64,000 nucleotides of DNA from Flavobacterium zepuense (GTDB lineage: Bacteria > Bacteroidota > Bacteroidia > Flavobacteriales > Flavobacteriaceae): contig NZ_VJVZ01000001.1 of NCBI RefSeq assembly GCF_007097145.1, forward strand, positions 310,001 through 374,000, written 5' to 3'. Below, one piece after another: positions 27,645 to 36,711 of this stretch. The notes beneath the pieces were generated by a model that saw nothing but the letters and a program-made list of their open reading frames with translations, searched no databases and was not told the origin of the DNA. The position numbers and the translations under genes are program-made. How positions within the stretch are numbered: the first letter of the stretch is position 1; each line of letters begins with the position of its first letter.

Positions 27645-27683
27645 AAGAACATTACCTAACCACAACCAAAAAATGAGCCAAAC

Positions 27684-28682
27684 ATGAGGCGCACCAAAAA
27701 TATTTTTAGGCTGTTACTGCTTTTAAGCGCAGGAGCGGCACAAGCCCAATATACTGACCAGATTAACACCAACCGGCCCGGGCAGTCTATGTCAGGTTTT
27801 TCGGTAGGCGAAAGTATCTTTCAGATAGAAACCGGAATTTATGGCATAAAAGAAAAGCACGATGTGCTTAACTACGATGTTAAAGGCCTTGGCTTAGATC
27901 TTACCCTTAGGTATGGCGCCATTTTAGAAGAGCTGGAGTTTATTGCCAGTGTGCAGTACCAGTTTGACCGCTATGAAGACGCTCTTTACAATTATGGACG
28001 TAACGATGTACGGTCTTTAACGCTGGGAGCAAAATACCTTATATACGACCCTGATAAAAATTACTCACCGGAGCTTAACCTGTACAGCTGGAAGGCAAAC
28101 CACAAGTTTAAGTGGAGGAGCCTTATACCTGCTGTAGCCGTATATGGCGGTGTTAACTTAATGAGCAAAGACAACCCATACAGTTTTCCTACAGATGGTT
28201 TAAGCCCTAAGCTTATTGCAATAGCCCACAACCATTTTGGTAAATGGGTTTGGGTAAACAACATTATTGCCGATAAGATTACAACTGACTACCCAAGCTA
28301 TGGCCTTATAACCACTCTTACACGCGGTTTTAACGAAAAATGGTCGGGTTTTGTGGAGTTTCAGGGGTACTCAAGTGATTATTATGCCGATGGTATCTTT
28401 AGGGTGGGCGCTGCACACCTGCTTACCGATACCATGCAGGTAGATGCCTCTATAAGCTCTAACTTTAAAGACACTCCATCTATAATGTATGCCAGTGTAG
28501 GCTTTGCATGGAGGTTTGATGCCAATTACAGGGATATCCTGTTGCCGGGCAAAGGCGATAAAGAAGACGAATACAACGCCGAGCAAAAGAAGAAAAAAGA
28601 CGATAGGGACAAGAAGAAAAAAGAACGCGAAGAACGACGCAAAAAAATTGAAGAGCCTCTACCGGAGCCACAAACAGAATAG
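27684..28682 (+). CDS. Outer-membrane beta-barrel protein of the MetA-pathway/phenol-degradation type
   Basis: A 332-aa protein with signal peptide (LLLSAGAAQAQ) and alternating beta strands over residues 20-290, resembling the PF13557-type transporter-like family. Unusually, the last ~45 residues are a highly charged Lys/Glu/Asp-rich tail after the barrel. The tail is also the only part that overlaps the upstream-extended frame of the next gene. Function unknown. The next gene starts 14 bp downstream and is likely cotranscribed. Confidence 0.75.
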   Translation: MRRTKNIFRLLLLLSAGAAQAQYTDQINTNRPGQSMSGFSVGESIFQIETGIYGIKEKHDVLNYDVKGLGLDLTLRYGAILEELEFIASVQYQFDRYEDALYNYGRNDVRSLTLGAKYLIYDPDKNYSPELNLYSWKANHKFKWRSLIPAVAVYGGVNLMSKDNPYSFPTDGLSPKLIAIAHNHFGKWVWVNNIIADKITTDYPSYGLITTLTRGFNEKWSGFVEFQGYSSDYYADGIFRVGAAHLLTDTMQVDASISSNFKDTPSIMYASVGFAWRFDANYRDILLPGKGDKEDEYNAEQKKKKDDRDKKKKEREERRKKIEEPLPEPQTE

Positions 28683-28695
28683 ATACTTAAGCACC

Positions 28696-29814
28696 ATGAT
28701 AACTATAAAAGAAGCTACAACTAAAAAGGAGCTTAAAGATTTTATTAAATTTTCTTTTGAACTTTACAAGAACAATCCCTACTGGGTTCCGCCGCTTATA
28801 AGCGATGAGCTTGAAAATTTTGACAAAGATAAAAACCCTGTTTTTGCCCATGCCGAAGCTAAGTTTTACATAGCTTACCGCGACGGCAGGATGGTTGGTA
28901 AAACCGCTGCCATTGTTAACTGGCAGGAAGTTAATGAGCAGGGTAAAAAAAAGGTGCGCTTTGGCTGGTTTGATGTTATAGATGATATAGAGGTTACCAG
29001 GGCACTCCTGGAGAAAGTATACGAATATGGCCGTGAACATGGTATGGATCACGTAGAAGGCCCCATAGGCTTTAGCAACCTTGATAAAGTGGGCGTGCTT
29101 ACAGAGGGTTTCGACCAAATGAGTACCGCCATAACATGGTACAACCACCCCTATTTTAAAGACCATTTTGAGCAACTGGGCTTTGTTAAGGAAAAAGAAT
29201 ACCAGGAAAGCATTTTCCCTTTTAGCAATGTAAAGCCCGAGATGTTCATGAAGGCATCGCAGCTTATCAAAAAACGCTACGAACTTCGTTCACTAAGCTT
29301 TACATCTACTAAAGATGTTATGCCCTATGTAGATAAAATGTTCGACCTGTTTAATTCTACCTATGCCAAACTGGCGTCTTTCGTGGCAGTATCGGATGTG
29401 CAAAAAGAATATTTTAAGCAAAAATATATAGGACTTATCAACCCGGAGTACATTAACTTTGTGGTAGATAAAGATGAAAACCTTGTGGCGTTTAGTATTG
29501 TAATGCCTTCGTTTGCAGAGGCGCTTCAAAAAGCTAACGGGCATTTGTTCCCGTTTGGTTTTTTGCATTTGCTAAAAGCAAAGAAAAAGAGCAAAGATGT
29601 AGTATTCTATCTTATAGGCGTAGCCGAAGACTATCAAAACAAAGGTGTTACGGCCATTGTGTTTGAAGAATATTACCGCGTGTTTAAAAAGTTTAATATC
29701 CGCAACTGCATACGCACACCGGAGTTGGAAGAAAATCACGCCATACACAACATGTGGAAGAATTTTGACCCTGTTATTAACAAACGCAGGTGTACTTACC
29801 GCAAAGACCTATAA
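28696..29814 (+). CDS. GNAT-like acyltransferase-fold protein
   Basis: A 372-aa soluble protein with GNAT-like segments in both halves (for example MVGKTAAIVNWQE and VVFYLIGVAEDYQNKGVTA, the latter containing the acetyl-CoA loop-like Q-x-x-G). The start is at 28696 (MITIKEAT), because the longer frame from 28504 overlaps the previous gene by 179 bp and has no family similarity there. Seen in many Bacteroidota as 'GTP cyclohydrolase/acyltransferase'-type hypotheticals. The exact substrate is unknown. It converges on the SPT-like gene across a terminator. Confidence 0.7.
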   Translation: MITIKEATTKKELKDFIKFSFELYKNNPYWVPPLISDELENFDKDKNPVFAHAEAKFYIAYRDGRMVGKTAAIVNWQEVNEQGKKKVRFGWFDVIDDIEVTRALLEKVYEYGREHGMDHVEGPIGFSNLDKVGVLTEGFDQMSTAITWYNHPYFKDHFEQLGFVKEKEYQESIFPFSNVKPEMFMKASQLIKKRYELRSLSFTSTKDVMPYVDKMFDLFNSTYAKLASFVAVSDVQKEYFKQKYIGLINPEYINFVVDKDENLVAFSIVMPSFAEALQKANGHLFPFGFLHLLKAKKKSKDVVFYLIGVAEDYQNKGVTAIVFEEYYRVFKKFNIRNCIRTPELEENHAIHNMWKNFDPVINKRRCTYRKDL

Positions 29815-29819
29815 AACAA

Positions 29820-29851
29820 AAACCCCTGAAATTTCAGGGGCTTTGATTTTT
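29820..29851. terminator. Bidirectional terminator
   Basis: CCCCTGAAATTTCAGGGG is a perfect palindrome (29823-29840), preceded by A and followed by CTTTGATTTTT. It sits between the convergent GNAT-like and SPT-like genes. Confidence 0.8.
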
Positions 29852-29866
29852 ATATACTACAGGTTA

Positions 29867-31138
29867 TTAAGCCTGTTCAGCATCTAAGTCTACCTTAGTT
29901 TCAGCGGCAATCCTTTTGTAGGTACCGTTCTCTAAACGCTCACGGATATCTTCGTATGCAACTAACGTTTGGTTAATATCATCAATAGTATGTGTGGCAG
30001 TAGGTATCATCCTAAGAAGGATAATGCCTTTAGGTATAACCGGGTAAATTACAATAGAAAGAAATATACCGTAGTTTTCCCTAAGGTCGTTAACCATTAC
30101 CATAGCCTCCGGTACGCTACCTTCAAGGTATACCGGTGTAACGCAGGTATTGGTATCGCCTATGTTAAAGCCTTTAGCCTTAAGTCCGTTTTGTAATGCA
30201 TCTACATTTTCCCAAAGCTTGGCTTTAAGCTCAGGCATGGTACGTAGCATATCAAGGCGTTTAAGCGCGCCTTTAACAAATATCATCGGTAATGCCTTTG
30301 CAAACATCTGCGAACGCAGGTTGTATTTTAAAAAGTCTATAGTGTCTTTATCGGCAGCTATAAAAGCACCAATACCGGCCATAGATTTTGCAAATGTGCT
30401 AAAGTACACATCTATACCATCCTGGCATTCCTGCTCTTCACCTGCTCCGGCACCTGTTTTACCAAGTGTACCAAAACCGTGGGCATCATCTACCAATAGC
30501 CTAAAGTTGTATTTTTCTTTTAAGGCAACAATTTCCTTAAGTTTACCCTGCTGGCCCCTCATGCCAAAAACACCCTCGGTAATAACAAGTATACCACCGC
30601 CGGTAGTTTCGGCCATGTTAGTGGCACGCTCAAGGTTTTTTTCAAGGCTTTCTATATCGTTGTGCTTGTAGGTAAAGCGCTTGCCCATATGCAGGCGTAC
30701 ACCATCTATAATACAAGCGTGCGAATCTACATCATAAACAATAACATCATTTTTAGATACAAGGGCATCTATGGTAGATACCATACCCTGGTAGCCAAAA
30801 TTTAAAAGGTAAGCCGATTCTTTTTGTACAAAAGCAGCAAGTTCCTGCTCCAATTGCTCGTGGTATGATGTGTGGCCGCTCATCATCCTTGCGCCCATTG
30901 GGTAAGCAGCGCCGTATTCGGCAGCAGCATCAGCATCTACCTTACGTACTTCCGGGTGGTTAGCAAGCCCCAGGTAATCGTTTATACTCCAGTTTAAAAC
31001 TTCTTTTCCACGAAAAATCATGCGGTTAGCCAGTGGCCCTTCCAGCTTAGGGAATACAAAATAACCTTCAGCCTGTGACGCCCATTTGCCTAACGGGCCT
31101 TTATTTTTTTGAATCCTTTCAAATAGATCTTTAACCAT
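29867..31138 (-). CDS. Serine palmitoyltransferase-like alpha-oxoamine synthase
   Basis: A 423-aa PLP enzyme of the AOS family (SPT, BioF, KBL). Key elements: His140 (DSHACIIDG) stacking on PLP, Asp217/His220 (VDDAHGFGTLG) and Schiff-base Lys251 (FSTFAKSMAG). The overall sequence style fits the Bacteroidota SPT used to start sphingolipid synthesis. In flavobacteria the closely related cysteate acyltransferase of sulfonolipid synthesis is an alternative that sequence reading alone cannot exclude. Preceded by a TACTTTTG promoter element. Confidence 0.85.
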   Translation of the reverse strand: MVKDLFERIQKNKGPLGKWASQAEGYFVFPKLEGPLANRMIFRGKEVLNWSINDYLGLANHPEVRKVDADAAAEYGAAYPMGARMMSGHTSYHEQLEQELAAFVQKESAYLLNFGYQGMVSTIDALVSKNDVIVYDVDSHACIIDGVRLHMGKRFTYKHNDIESLEKNLERATNMAETTGGGILVITEGVFGMRGQQGKLKEIVALKEKYNFRLLVDDAHGFGTLGKTGAGAGEEQECQDGIDVYFSTFAKSMAGIGAFIAADKDTIDFLKYNLRSQMFAKALPMIFVKGALKRLDMLRTMPELKAKLWENVDALQNGLKAKGFNIGDTNTCVTPVYLEGSVPEAMVMVNDLRENYGIFLSIVIYPVIPKGIILLRMIPTATHTIDDINQTLVAYEDIRERLENGTYKRIAAETKVDLDAEQA

Positions 31139-31173
31139 AATTCAAAGTTTAGTGTGCTTTTTTAAAAACGCAC

Positions 31174-31181
31174 CAAAAGTA
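31174..31181 (-). promoter_or_regulatory. Bacteroidota -7 promoter element (TACTTTTG) for the SPT-like gene
   Basis: Minus-strand match to TAnnTTTG, 36 bp before the start at 31138. No clear -33 element was identified. Confidence 0.45.
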
Positions 31182-31271
31182 AATATTAAATTGCTTACAT
31201 CATAATATTTTTTTAACCCACTTTGTAACAATTGTATGTATTATAACACTTATATGTTGTAAAATAAAATA

Positions 31272-31279
31272 TATATTTG
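31272..31279 (+). promoter_or_regulatory. Bacteroidota -7 promoter element (TATATTTG) for the TM2 operon
   Basis: Exact TAnnTTTG, 57 bp before the TM2 gene start. Confidence 0.45.
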
Positions 31280-31335
31280 GCACTTTATATTTATTTACGC
31301 AAACCATATAATAACCAAAATCAAAAAAAAACATC

Positions 31336-31674
31336 ATGGATTCACAAAAAGTTGACCTTTACTTAATGACAAACGCTAAGTTCTTTCAGCCACAGCACTT
31401 AAATTACATACGCGAAAGGCTTTTATTATTAGATGAGTCTAAATGGTTTATGATACAGGGTATAGACCTTAAAGACCCTACAACCATACTAATAGTATCT
31501 ATAGTAGCGGGTAGCTTAGGTATAGACCGTTTTATGATAGGCGACACAGGCTTAGGCGTTGCTAAACTATTAACTTGCGGTGGCCTTGGTATCTGGGCTT
31601 TAATAGACTGGTTCCTTATAATGGACCTTACACGCCAAAAAAACATGGAAAAATTACAGCAGTTCCTGCAATAG
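31336..31674 (+). CDS. TM2-domain membrane protein
   Basis: A 112-aa protein. Residues about 50-100 hold the TM2 domain: two hydrophobic segments joined by a short turn containing GIDRFMIGDTGLGVAK and ending with IWALIDWFLI. Function unknown. It is the first gene of a run with DUF2752 (gap 1 base) and a polytopic membrane protein. Confidence 0.85.
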   Translation: MDSQKVDLYLMTNAKFFQPQHLNYIRERLLLLDESKWFMIQGIDLKDPTTILIVSIVAGSLGIDRFMIGDTGLGVAKLLTCGGLGIWALIDWFLIMDLTRQKNMEKLQQFLQ

Positions 31675-31675
31675 T

Positions 31676-32083
31676 ATGACAAGAAACAGGCTATACCTGC
31701 TGTTTTTTATCGCTTTAATTGCCGGATACATTTATCTGGCATACGCTATAAGCCAGCAGCAAACGCATAGTACATTTACGCCCTGCGTATTTAAAAATGC
31801 AACCGGTATAGCCTGCCCCTCTTGTGGTTCTACACGCTCTGTGGTGTTATTAGTAAATGGTAATTTTACATCGGCATTTATGCTAAACCCTTTTGGGCTT
31901 ATAATAGCCGCCATAATGCTTATTGGGCCGTTTTGGCTGCTGTATGATGTTATCTTAAAAAAGAATACCCTACATCTTGCCTACCAAAAGTTTGAGCAGG
32001 CCGTAAAAACAAAATGGGTAGCCGCAATTTTAATACTTTTAGTTGTAGCCAATTGGATATGGAATATAAATAAAGGATTATGA
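31676..32083 (+). CDS. DUF2752-type membrane protein
   Basis: A 135-aa protein with three hydrophobic segments. The family signature CPSCGSTRS lies near residues 44-52, with another Cys (TPCVF) before it. The overlap with the next gene is four bases (ATGA), so translation is coupled. Function unknown. DUF2752 genes commonly accompany TM2 genes. Confidence 0.85.
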   Translation: MTRNRLYLLFFIALIAGYIYLAYAISQQQTHSTFTPCVFKNATGIACPSCGSTRSVVLLVNGNFTSAFMLNPFGLIIAAIMLIGPFWLLYDVILKKNTLHLAYQKFEQAVKTKWVAAILILLVVANWIWNINKGL

Positions 32084-32607
32084 GCGAATACAAAACACAA
32101 AACACCCACATTTATGTTACCGAGCTGGAGCAGGCCTCTAACAGCTACTTAATGGCTGTAGTATCGGTAATTGCAGGGTTGCCGCTGCCTATCATCAATG
32201 TAATAGCATCGTTTTTCTTTTACCTGGCACACCGTAATGCCAGTTATTTTGTGCGTTGGCACTGCATACAGTCGGTGCTATCGCAAGCGGTAATGATACC
32301 CTTTAACAGCATTGCTTTTGCGTGGACGCTTAAAATAATGTTTAACAACAGCCAGGACTTTTTAGAGCAGGACACCCCAAACCACTACACCTTTAGCGGA
32401 ATGTTTGCCTCAGAATTTTTCGATTCGCTATCATTGTACTATGTGCTTTATATTTCGATTATAATTTTATTGAATATTGTAGAATTTTTTGCTGTAATCA
32501 CTACCGCAGCACAGGTGCGCAAGGGCAAAAATGTACGCTGGTTTTTAATTGCCAATATTACCGATGCCCTTACCAGCAAACAAAACCGCGATAAATTTAG
32601 AATATGA
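32080..32607 (+). CDS. Polytopic membrane protein (DUF4870/Tic20-like)
   Basis: A 175-aa protein with about four hydrophobic segments and a HxxxFVRWHCIQS segment typical of DUF4870/Tic20-like proteins. It overlaps DUF2752 (4 bases) and rdgB (4 bases), so the cluster is one translation-coupled unit. Function unknown. Confidence 0.7.
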   Translation: MSEYKTQNTHIYVTELEQASNSYLMAVVSVIAGLPLPIINVIASFFFYLAHRNASYFVRWHCIQSVLSQAVMIPFNSIAFAWTLKIMFNNSQDFLEQDTPNHYTFSGMFASEFFDSLSLYYVLYISIIILLNIVEFFAVITTAAQVRKGKNVRWFLIANITDALTSKQNRDKFRI

Positions 32608-33176
32608 AACTTGTTTTTGCATCTAACAATAAAAATAAAATACAGGAAATTAAGCACCAGCTTGGCAATGCGATAGAGCTGCTTAGCCTGGAAGATATAG
32701 GCTGCCATGAGGATATCCCGGAAACGGCCAATACTATAGAGGGTAACGCTATACTAAAAGCCGACTATGTTACTAAAAACTATGGCTATGATTGCTTTGC
32801 CGATGATACCGGCCTGGAGGTTAATGCCCTAAACGGCGCACCGGGGGTATACTCGGCACGCTATGCAGGCGAAGAAAAAAGCGCCGAAGCCAATATGGAC
32901 AAGCTTTTAACCGAATTGAACGGTAACCCTAACCGCACTGCCCGCTTTAAAACCGTAATTGCCCTTAACCTTAACGGGGAGCAGCACCTTTTTACAGGAA
33001 TTGTAGACGGTAATATAACCCTTGAAAGAGCCGGGAACGCAGGTTTTGGCTACGACCCCGTGTTTGTGCCTGTAGGATTAAACCACACTTTTGCGCAGAT
33101 TTCTATGGATGAGAAGGCGCAGCTTAGCCATCGCGGCAGGGCCGTAAAACAGCTTACCGATTTCTTAAAAAGGTAA
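32604..33176 (+). CDS. rdgB: XTP/dITP diphosphatase (RdgB/HAM1)
   Basis: House-cleaning pyrophosphatase that removes non-canonical purine NTPs. A 190-aa protein with the family start FASNNKNKIQEI and the nucleotide-binding FADDTGLEVNALNGAPGVYSARYAG. It has normal length. Last gene of the TM2-DUF2752 operon, overlapping the upstream gene by 4 bases. Confidence 0.95.
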   Translation: MKLVFASNNKNKIQEIKHQLGNAIELLSLEDIGCHEDIPETANTIEGNAILKADYVTKNYGYDCFADDTGLEVNALNGAPGVYSARYAGEEKSAEANMDKLLTELNGNPNRTARFKTVIALNLNGEQHLFTGIVDGNITLERAGNAGFGYDPVFVPVGLNHTFAQISMDEKAQLSHRGRAVKQLTDFLKR

Positions 33177-33247
33177 CAACTTGATTTTCAATTTAGTCAA
33201 TTAAAATAATTGTAAGAGTCACATTAGTTTATATCGCTAATAAACAG

Positions 33248-33255
33248 TACCTTTG
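33248..33255 (+). promoter_or_regulatory. Bacteroidota -7 promoter element (TACCTTTG) for the helicase
   Basis: Exact TAnnTTTG, 20 bp before the ATG at 33276. TTTA lies 16 bp upstream of it, which is not a good -33 match. Confidence 0.5.
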
Positions 33256-33275
33256 CAGCTATTTTAAAATCATAT

Positions 33276-35123
33276 ATGAATAAATTTGAACAATTAGGAT
33301 TGAATGAATCGCTTCTGAAGGCGATAAACGATCTAGGATTTGAAAATCCGTCAGAAGTACAGGAAAAAGCGATTCCCCTATTATTGGAAAAAGATACAGA
33401 TATTGTGGCCCTTGCACAAACTGGTACAGGGAAAACCGCTGCATTTGGTTTTCCGCTTATCCAGAAGATTGACCCGGATAACAAAAACACACAAGCCCTT
33501 ATATTATCACCAACACGCGAACTTTGCCTTCAAATTACTAACGAGATAAAACTTTACTCTAAGTACATTAAAGGCATTAATACAGTTGCGGTTTACGGCG
33601 GAGCCAGCATTACAGAGCAGGCAAGGGAAATTAAACGCGGTGCACAAATTATTGTTGCTACCCCGGGCCGTATGCAGGACATGATTAACCGTGGTCTTGT
33701 AAACATCTCTAAAATAGATTTTTGTATCTTAGATGAGGCAGATGAAATGCTTAATATGGGCTTTTATGATGATATCGTAAACATCCTTTCTACATCTCCT
33801 GATGATAAGAGTACGTGGCTATTCTCGGCTACCATGCCGCAGGAAGTTGCCCGTATTGCTAAAGAGTTCATGAGGAAACCACTGGAAATTACAGTGGGCC
33901 ACAAAAACTCAGGTTCATCTACCGTATCGCACGAGTTTTACCTGGTTAACGCAAGAGACCGTTATGAGGCACTTAAACGCCTTGCCGACTCTAACCCGGA
34001 TATTTTCTCAGTTATATTTTGCCGTACCAAAAGAGATACCCAGGCTGTTGCCGAAAAACTTATCGAAGATGGTTACAGCGCAGCTGCACTACACGGAGAC
34101 CTTTCTCAGGCGCAGCGTGACTCTGTAATGAAATCGTTCCGCGGCAGGCAGATACAAATGCTTGTAGCAACCGATGTTGCTGCTCGTGGTATTGATGTTG
34201 ATAATATTACACACGTAGTTAACTACCAGCTACCAGATGAGATAGAGACTTACAACCACCGTTCTGGCCGTACGGGCCGTGCCGGTAAACTGGGTACATC
34301 TATCGTTATCATCACTAAAAGCGAGATCCGTAAAATATCGGCTATCGAGAGGATCATCAAACAAAAGTTTGAAGAAAAAACAATCCCTTCAGGTATCGAA
34401 ATTTGCGAGATACAGTTACTGCACCTTGCAAACAAAATTAATGATGTAGAGATAGACCACGAAATAGACTCTTACCTTCCTGCTATTTATGAGGTTATGA
34501 AAGACCTTACTAAAGAGGAGCTTATCAAGAAAATGGTATCGGTAGAGTTTAACAGGTTCATCAGCTACTATAAAAAGAACAGGGACCTTTCTACACAACA
34601 AGCCGGCGAAAGGCGCGAAAGCACTTCAAGGGAAGGCGGCAGCTCTGATGGCGCTGTACGTTACTTTGTAAACATAGGTTCAAGAGATAATTTTGATTGG
34701 ATGAGCCTTAAGGATTTCCTTCGCGATACCCTTGGCCTTGGCCGTGATGATGTATTTAAAGTTGATGTTAAAGAAGGTTTCTCTTTCTTTAATACCGATG
34801 GCGAACACACTCAGGTTGTATTAGATACACTTAACAGCATGCACCTTGAAGGCCGACGTATAAACGTAGAGGTTTCTAAAAACGAAGGCAGCAGCAATCG
34901 CAGAAGGGACCATAACGGCCGTAGCGGTGGCGGAAACTTTGGCGGTGGAAGCTTTGGTGGTGGCCGTGGCGGAGAACGCAGCGGTGGTGGTTTTGGTGGC
35001 AGCCGTCCGCCAAGGACAGCAGGTGGCGATAGCCGTCCGCCAAGGGCAGCAGGTGGTGGAGATAGCCGCCCGGCAAGAAGAAGTGATTCTTCTGAAAGGG
35101 AAAGAAGGCCCCGCAGAAGCTAA
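33276..35123 (+). CDS. DEAD-box ATP-dependent RNA helicase with DbpA-like RNA-binding domain and Gly/Arg-rich tail
   Basis: A 615-aa protein. The DEAD core (about 1-370) has Q motif, Walker A AQTGTGKT (47-54), DEAD (153-156), SAT near 186 and HRSGRTGRAG in motif VI. A linker of about 70 residues is followed by a DbpA-type RNA-binding domain (about 465-540) and a disordered GGGNFGGGSFGGG and SRPPR tail. The tail is coded by imperfect 30-33 bp repeats at about 35001-35080. Such helicases act in ribosome assembly and RNA decay, often in the cold. It is monocistronic, with its own promoter element. Confidence 0.94.
   Translation: MNKFEQLGLNESLLKAINDLGFENPSEVQEKAIPLLLEKDTDIVALAQTGTGKTAAFGFPLIQKIDPDNKNTQALILSPTRELCLQITNEIKLYSKYIKGINTVAVYGGASITEQAREIKRGAQIIVATPGRMQDMINRGLVNISKIDFCILDEADEMLNMGFYDDIVNILSTSPDDKSTWLFSATMPQEVARIAKEFMRKPLEITVGHKNSGSSTVSHEFYLVNARDRYEALKRLADSNPDIFSVIFCRTKRDTQAVAEKLIEDGYSAAALHGDLSQAQRDSVMKSFRGRQIQMLVATDVAARGIDVDNITHVVNYQLPDEIETYNHRSGRTGRAGKLGTSIVIITKSEIRKISAIERIIKQKFEEKTIPSGIEICEIQLLHLANKINDVEIDHEIDSYLPAIYEVMKDLTKEELIKKMVSVEFNRFISYYKKNRDLSTQQAGERRESTSREGGSSDGAVRYFVNIGSRDNFDWMSLKDFLRDTLGLGRDDVFKVDVKEGFSFFNTDGEHTQVVLDTLNSMHLEGRRINVEVSKNEGSSNRRRDHNGRSGGGNFGGGSFGGGRGGERSGGGFGGSRPPRTAGGDSRPPRAAGGGDSRPARRSDSSERERRPRRS
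35001..35080 (+). repeat. Imperfect tandem repeat coding the helicase tail
   Basis: Copies start at 35001 (30 bp), 35031 (33 bp) and 35064 (partial), all beginning AGCCGTCCGCCAAGG or nearly so. They encode the repeated SRPPR-AGG motif. Length variation between strains is likely. Confidence 0.75.
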
Positions 35124-35205
35124 GCAATAAATTTTTTTAGCATAATTGAATACTAACTACAAAATATCCCGTTTGTTTATTACTTTTACAGCACATAAAC
35201 AATCA

Positions 35206-35982
35206 ATGAGATATTTTGTAGTTTTTTTATTTACATTACTTTCACTTTCTGCCTTTGCACAAACCGAGGCTAAAAAACAGGAAAGTGTATCGGGCACCAT
35301 CGTGTCAGATATTACCCTGCGCCCAATTGGCGGGGTAAGCATTATTAACATCAACAGGGTTAAAGGCACCACTACCGATGCAAAAGGTAACTTTACATTA
35401 GAGGCAGCTGCTAATGATACACTTCACGTATCGTATCTGGGTTACCAGTCCATCAAAGTTCGTGTAACTAACGACTGGGTTAAGAGTGCCACCAATACAA
35501 AAATTCCGCTAACAGAGAGGGCTTATACGCTTGAAGAAGTTGTGATAAACAAATACAACCTTACAGGCTATTTACAGGTAGACAGTAAACTGGCACCGGT
35601 AAAAGAAAACTACCGCTATGCCATTGCCGGTATACCACAGGGGTATGAAGGCGGAGAGAACTCCCCTACTGCCTATAAAAAAATTGTAAGCGCCATTTTT
35701 AACCCGGCCGATTTACTGCACAACGTTTTTGGAAAAAAACCGGCAGAAATGCGCAGGCTTAAGGAAATGAAAAAAGATGATACCGTGCGCAATGCACTTG
35801 CCAATAAGTTTGACCGCGAAACCCTTGCTGCCCTGCTGGGTATAAGCAAAGATGATATTGCCGATGTATTAACGCGCTGCAACTACTCTCAGGACTTTAT
35901 AACCACTGCAAACGATTTGCAGATAATGGACGCCATAAGTGGCTGTTATGAGGAGTATAAAGTACTGCACCGCGATAAATAA
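35206..35982 (+). CDS. Exported protein with carboxypeptidase regulatory-like domain
   Basis: A 258-aa protein. The start is taken at 35206 (MRYFVVFLF), which opens a clean signal peptide; the longer frame from 35146 adds 20 residues. Residues about 30-115 are a CarboxypepD_reg-like (CNA_B-like) beta domain with the typical GTIVSDITLRPIGGVSI and TDAKGNFTLEAA. This domain is usual at the N-terminus of SusC-like receptors. The remainder is helical and of unknown function. It could be an envelope or adhesion component. Confidence 0.8.
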   Translation: MRYFVVFLFTLLSLSAFAQTEAKKQESVSGTIVSDITLRPIGGVSIININRVKGTTTDAKGNFTLEAAANDTLHVSYLGYQSIKVRVTNDWVKSATNTKIPLTERAYTLEEVVINKYNLTGYLQVDSKLAPVKENYRYAIAGIPQGYEGGENSPTAYKKIVSAIFNPADLLHNVFGKKPAEMRRLKEMKKDDTVRNALANKFDRETLAALLGISKDDIADVLTRCNYSQDFITTANDLQIMDAISGCYEEYKVLHRDK

Positions 35983-35987
35983 TATCC

Positions 35988-36656
35988 CTAAACGGTTTGC
36001 TCTAAATATTTCCTGGTTATAAAATCGATATCCTTTATAGATTTTTGAGCCCAGTCGATACGCTTTGCCAGTATTTCATCTACAGATAATTGCCAGTTGA
36101 TGTCCGATCGGCGCAGCCTGCTGCTCAGGTTTTGCAATATTATGGCCGCTGATGACGATATATTCAAACTCTCAGTAAAGCCAACCATTGGTATCTTTAA
36201 AAAACCGTCGGCCTGGCTCAGCACTTCATCACTCAACCCGTTAATTTCAGTCCCAAAAAATAACGCAGAGGGCTGGCTGATATCAAAATCTTCCATAAGG
36301 CAGGAATCGTCGTGCGGCGATGTGGCAATAATGCGGTAACCTTGATCTTTAACGGCTTTAATACTGGCAGCGGTACTGTCAAAACGATTAACATCTACCC
36401 ATTTTTGTGCGCCAAGGGCAATTTCTTTGTCAATAGTCTTACCGTATTTTTCTTCCACCACATTTAGTTCCTGTATGCCAAAAACCTCGCAGGTGCGCAG
36501 TACGGCACTGGTATTGTGCAATTGAAAGATATCTTCTATAACCACAGTAAAGTGCTTGCTGCGCTGGGATAGCACCTGTAAAAACCGGTCGCGGCGGCCT
36601 TCGGTTATAAAATTTTCAAGGTAAGCAAGGTAATCAGTATCGCAAGTATTTCGCAT
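35988..36656 (-). CDS. TrmH/SpoU-family RNA 2'-O-methyltransferase
   Basis: A 222-aa SPOUT methyltransferase. Motifs: NTSAVLRTCEVFG (motif 1), ALFFGTEINGLSDEV (motif 2) and IPMVGFTESLNISSSAAIIL (motif 3), the knotted SAM site. The start is chosen at 36656 (MRNTCDTD), since the longer frame overlaps the divergent sigma gene region and is not TrmH-like. Probably acts on tRNA or rRNA. Divergent from the ECF sigma gene, 55 bp apart, so both promoters share that stretch. Confidence 0.92.
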   Translation of the reverse strand: MRNTCDTDYLAYLENFITEGRRDRFLQVLSQRSKHFTVVIEDIFQLHNTSAVLRTCEVFGIQELNVVEEKYGKTIDKEIALGAQKWVDVNRFDSTAASIKAVKDQGYRIIATSPHDDSCLMEDFDISQPSALFFGTEINGLSDEVLSQADGFLKIPMVGFTESLNISSSAAIILQNLSSRLRRSDINWQLSVDEILAKRIDWAQKSIKDIDFITRKYLEQTV

Positions 36657-36711
36657 CTGTATGTTAGAGTTTAAATCTTTTTCACTAAATTCGGGTAACC
36701 AAAATCCAACC

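Noticed and set aside
28504..28695. Upstream extension of the GNAT-like gene
   Set aside because: It overlaps the barrel gene by 179 bp in a shadow frame of its charged tail; ATG at 28696 fits the family.
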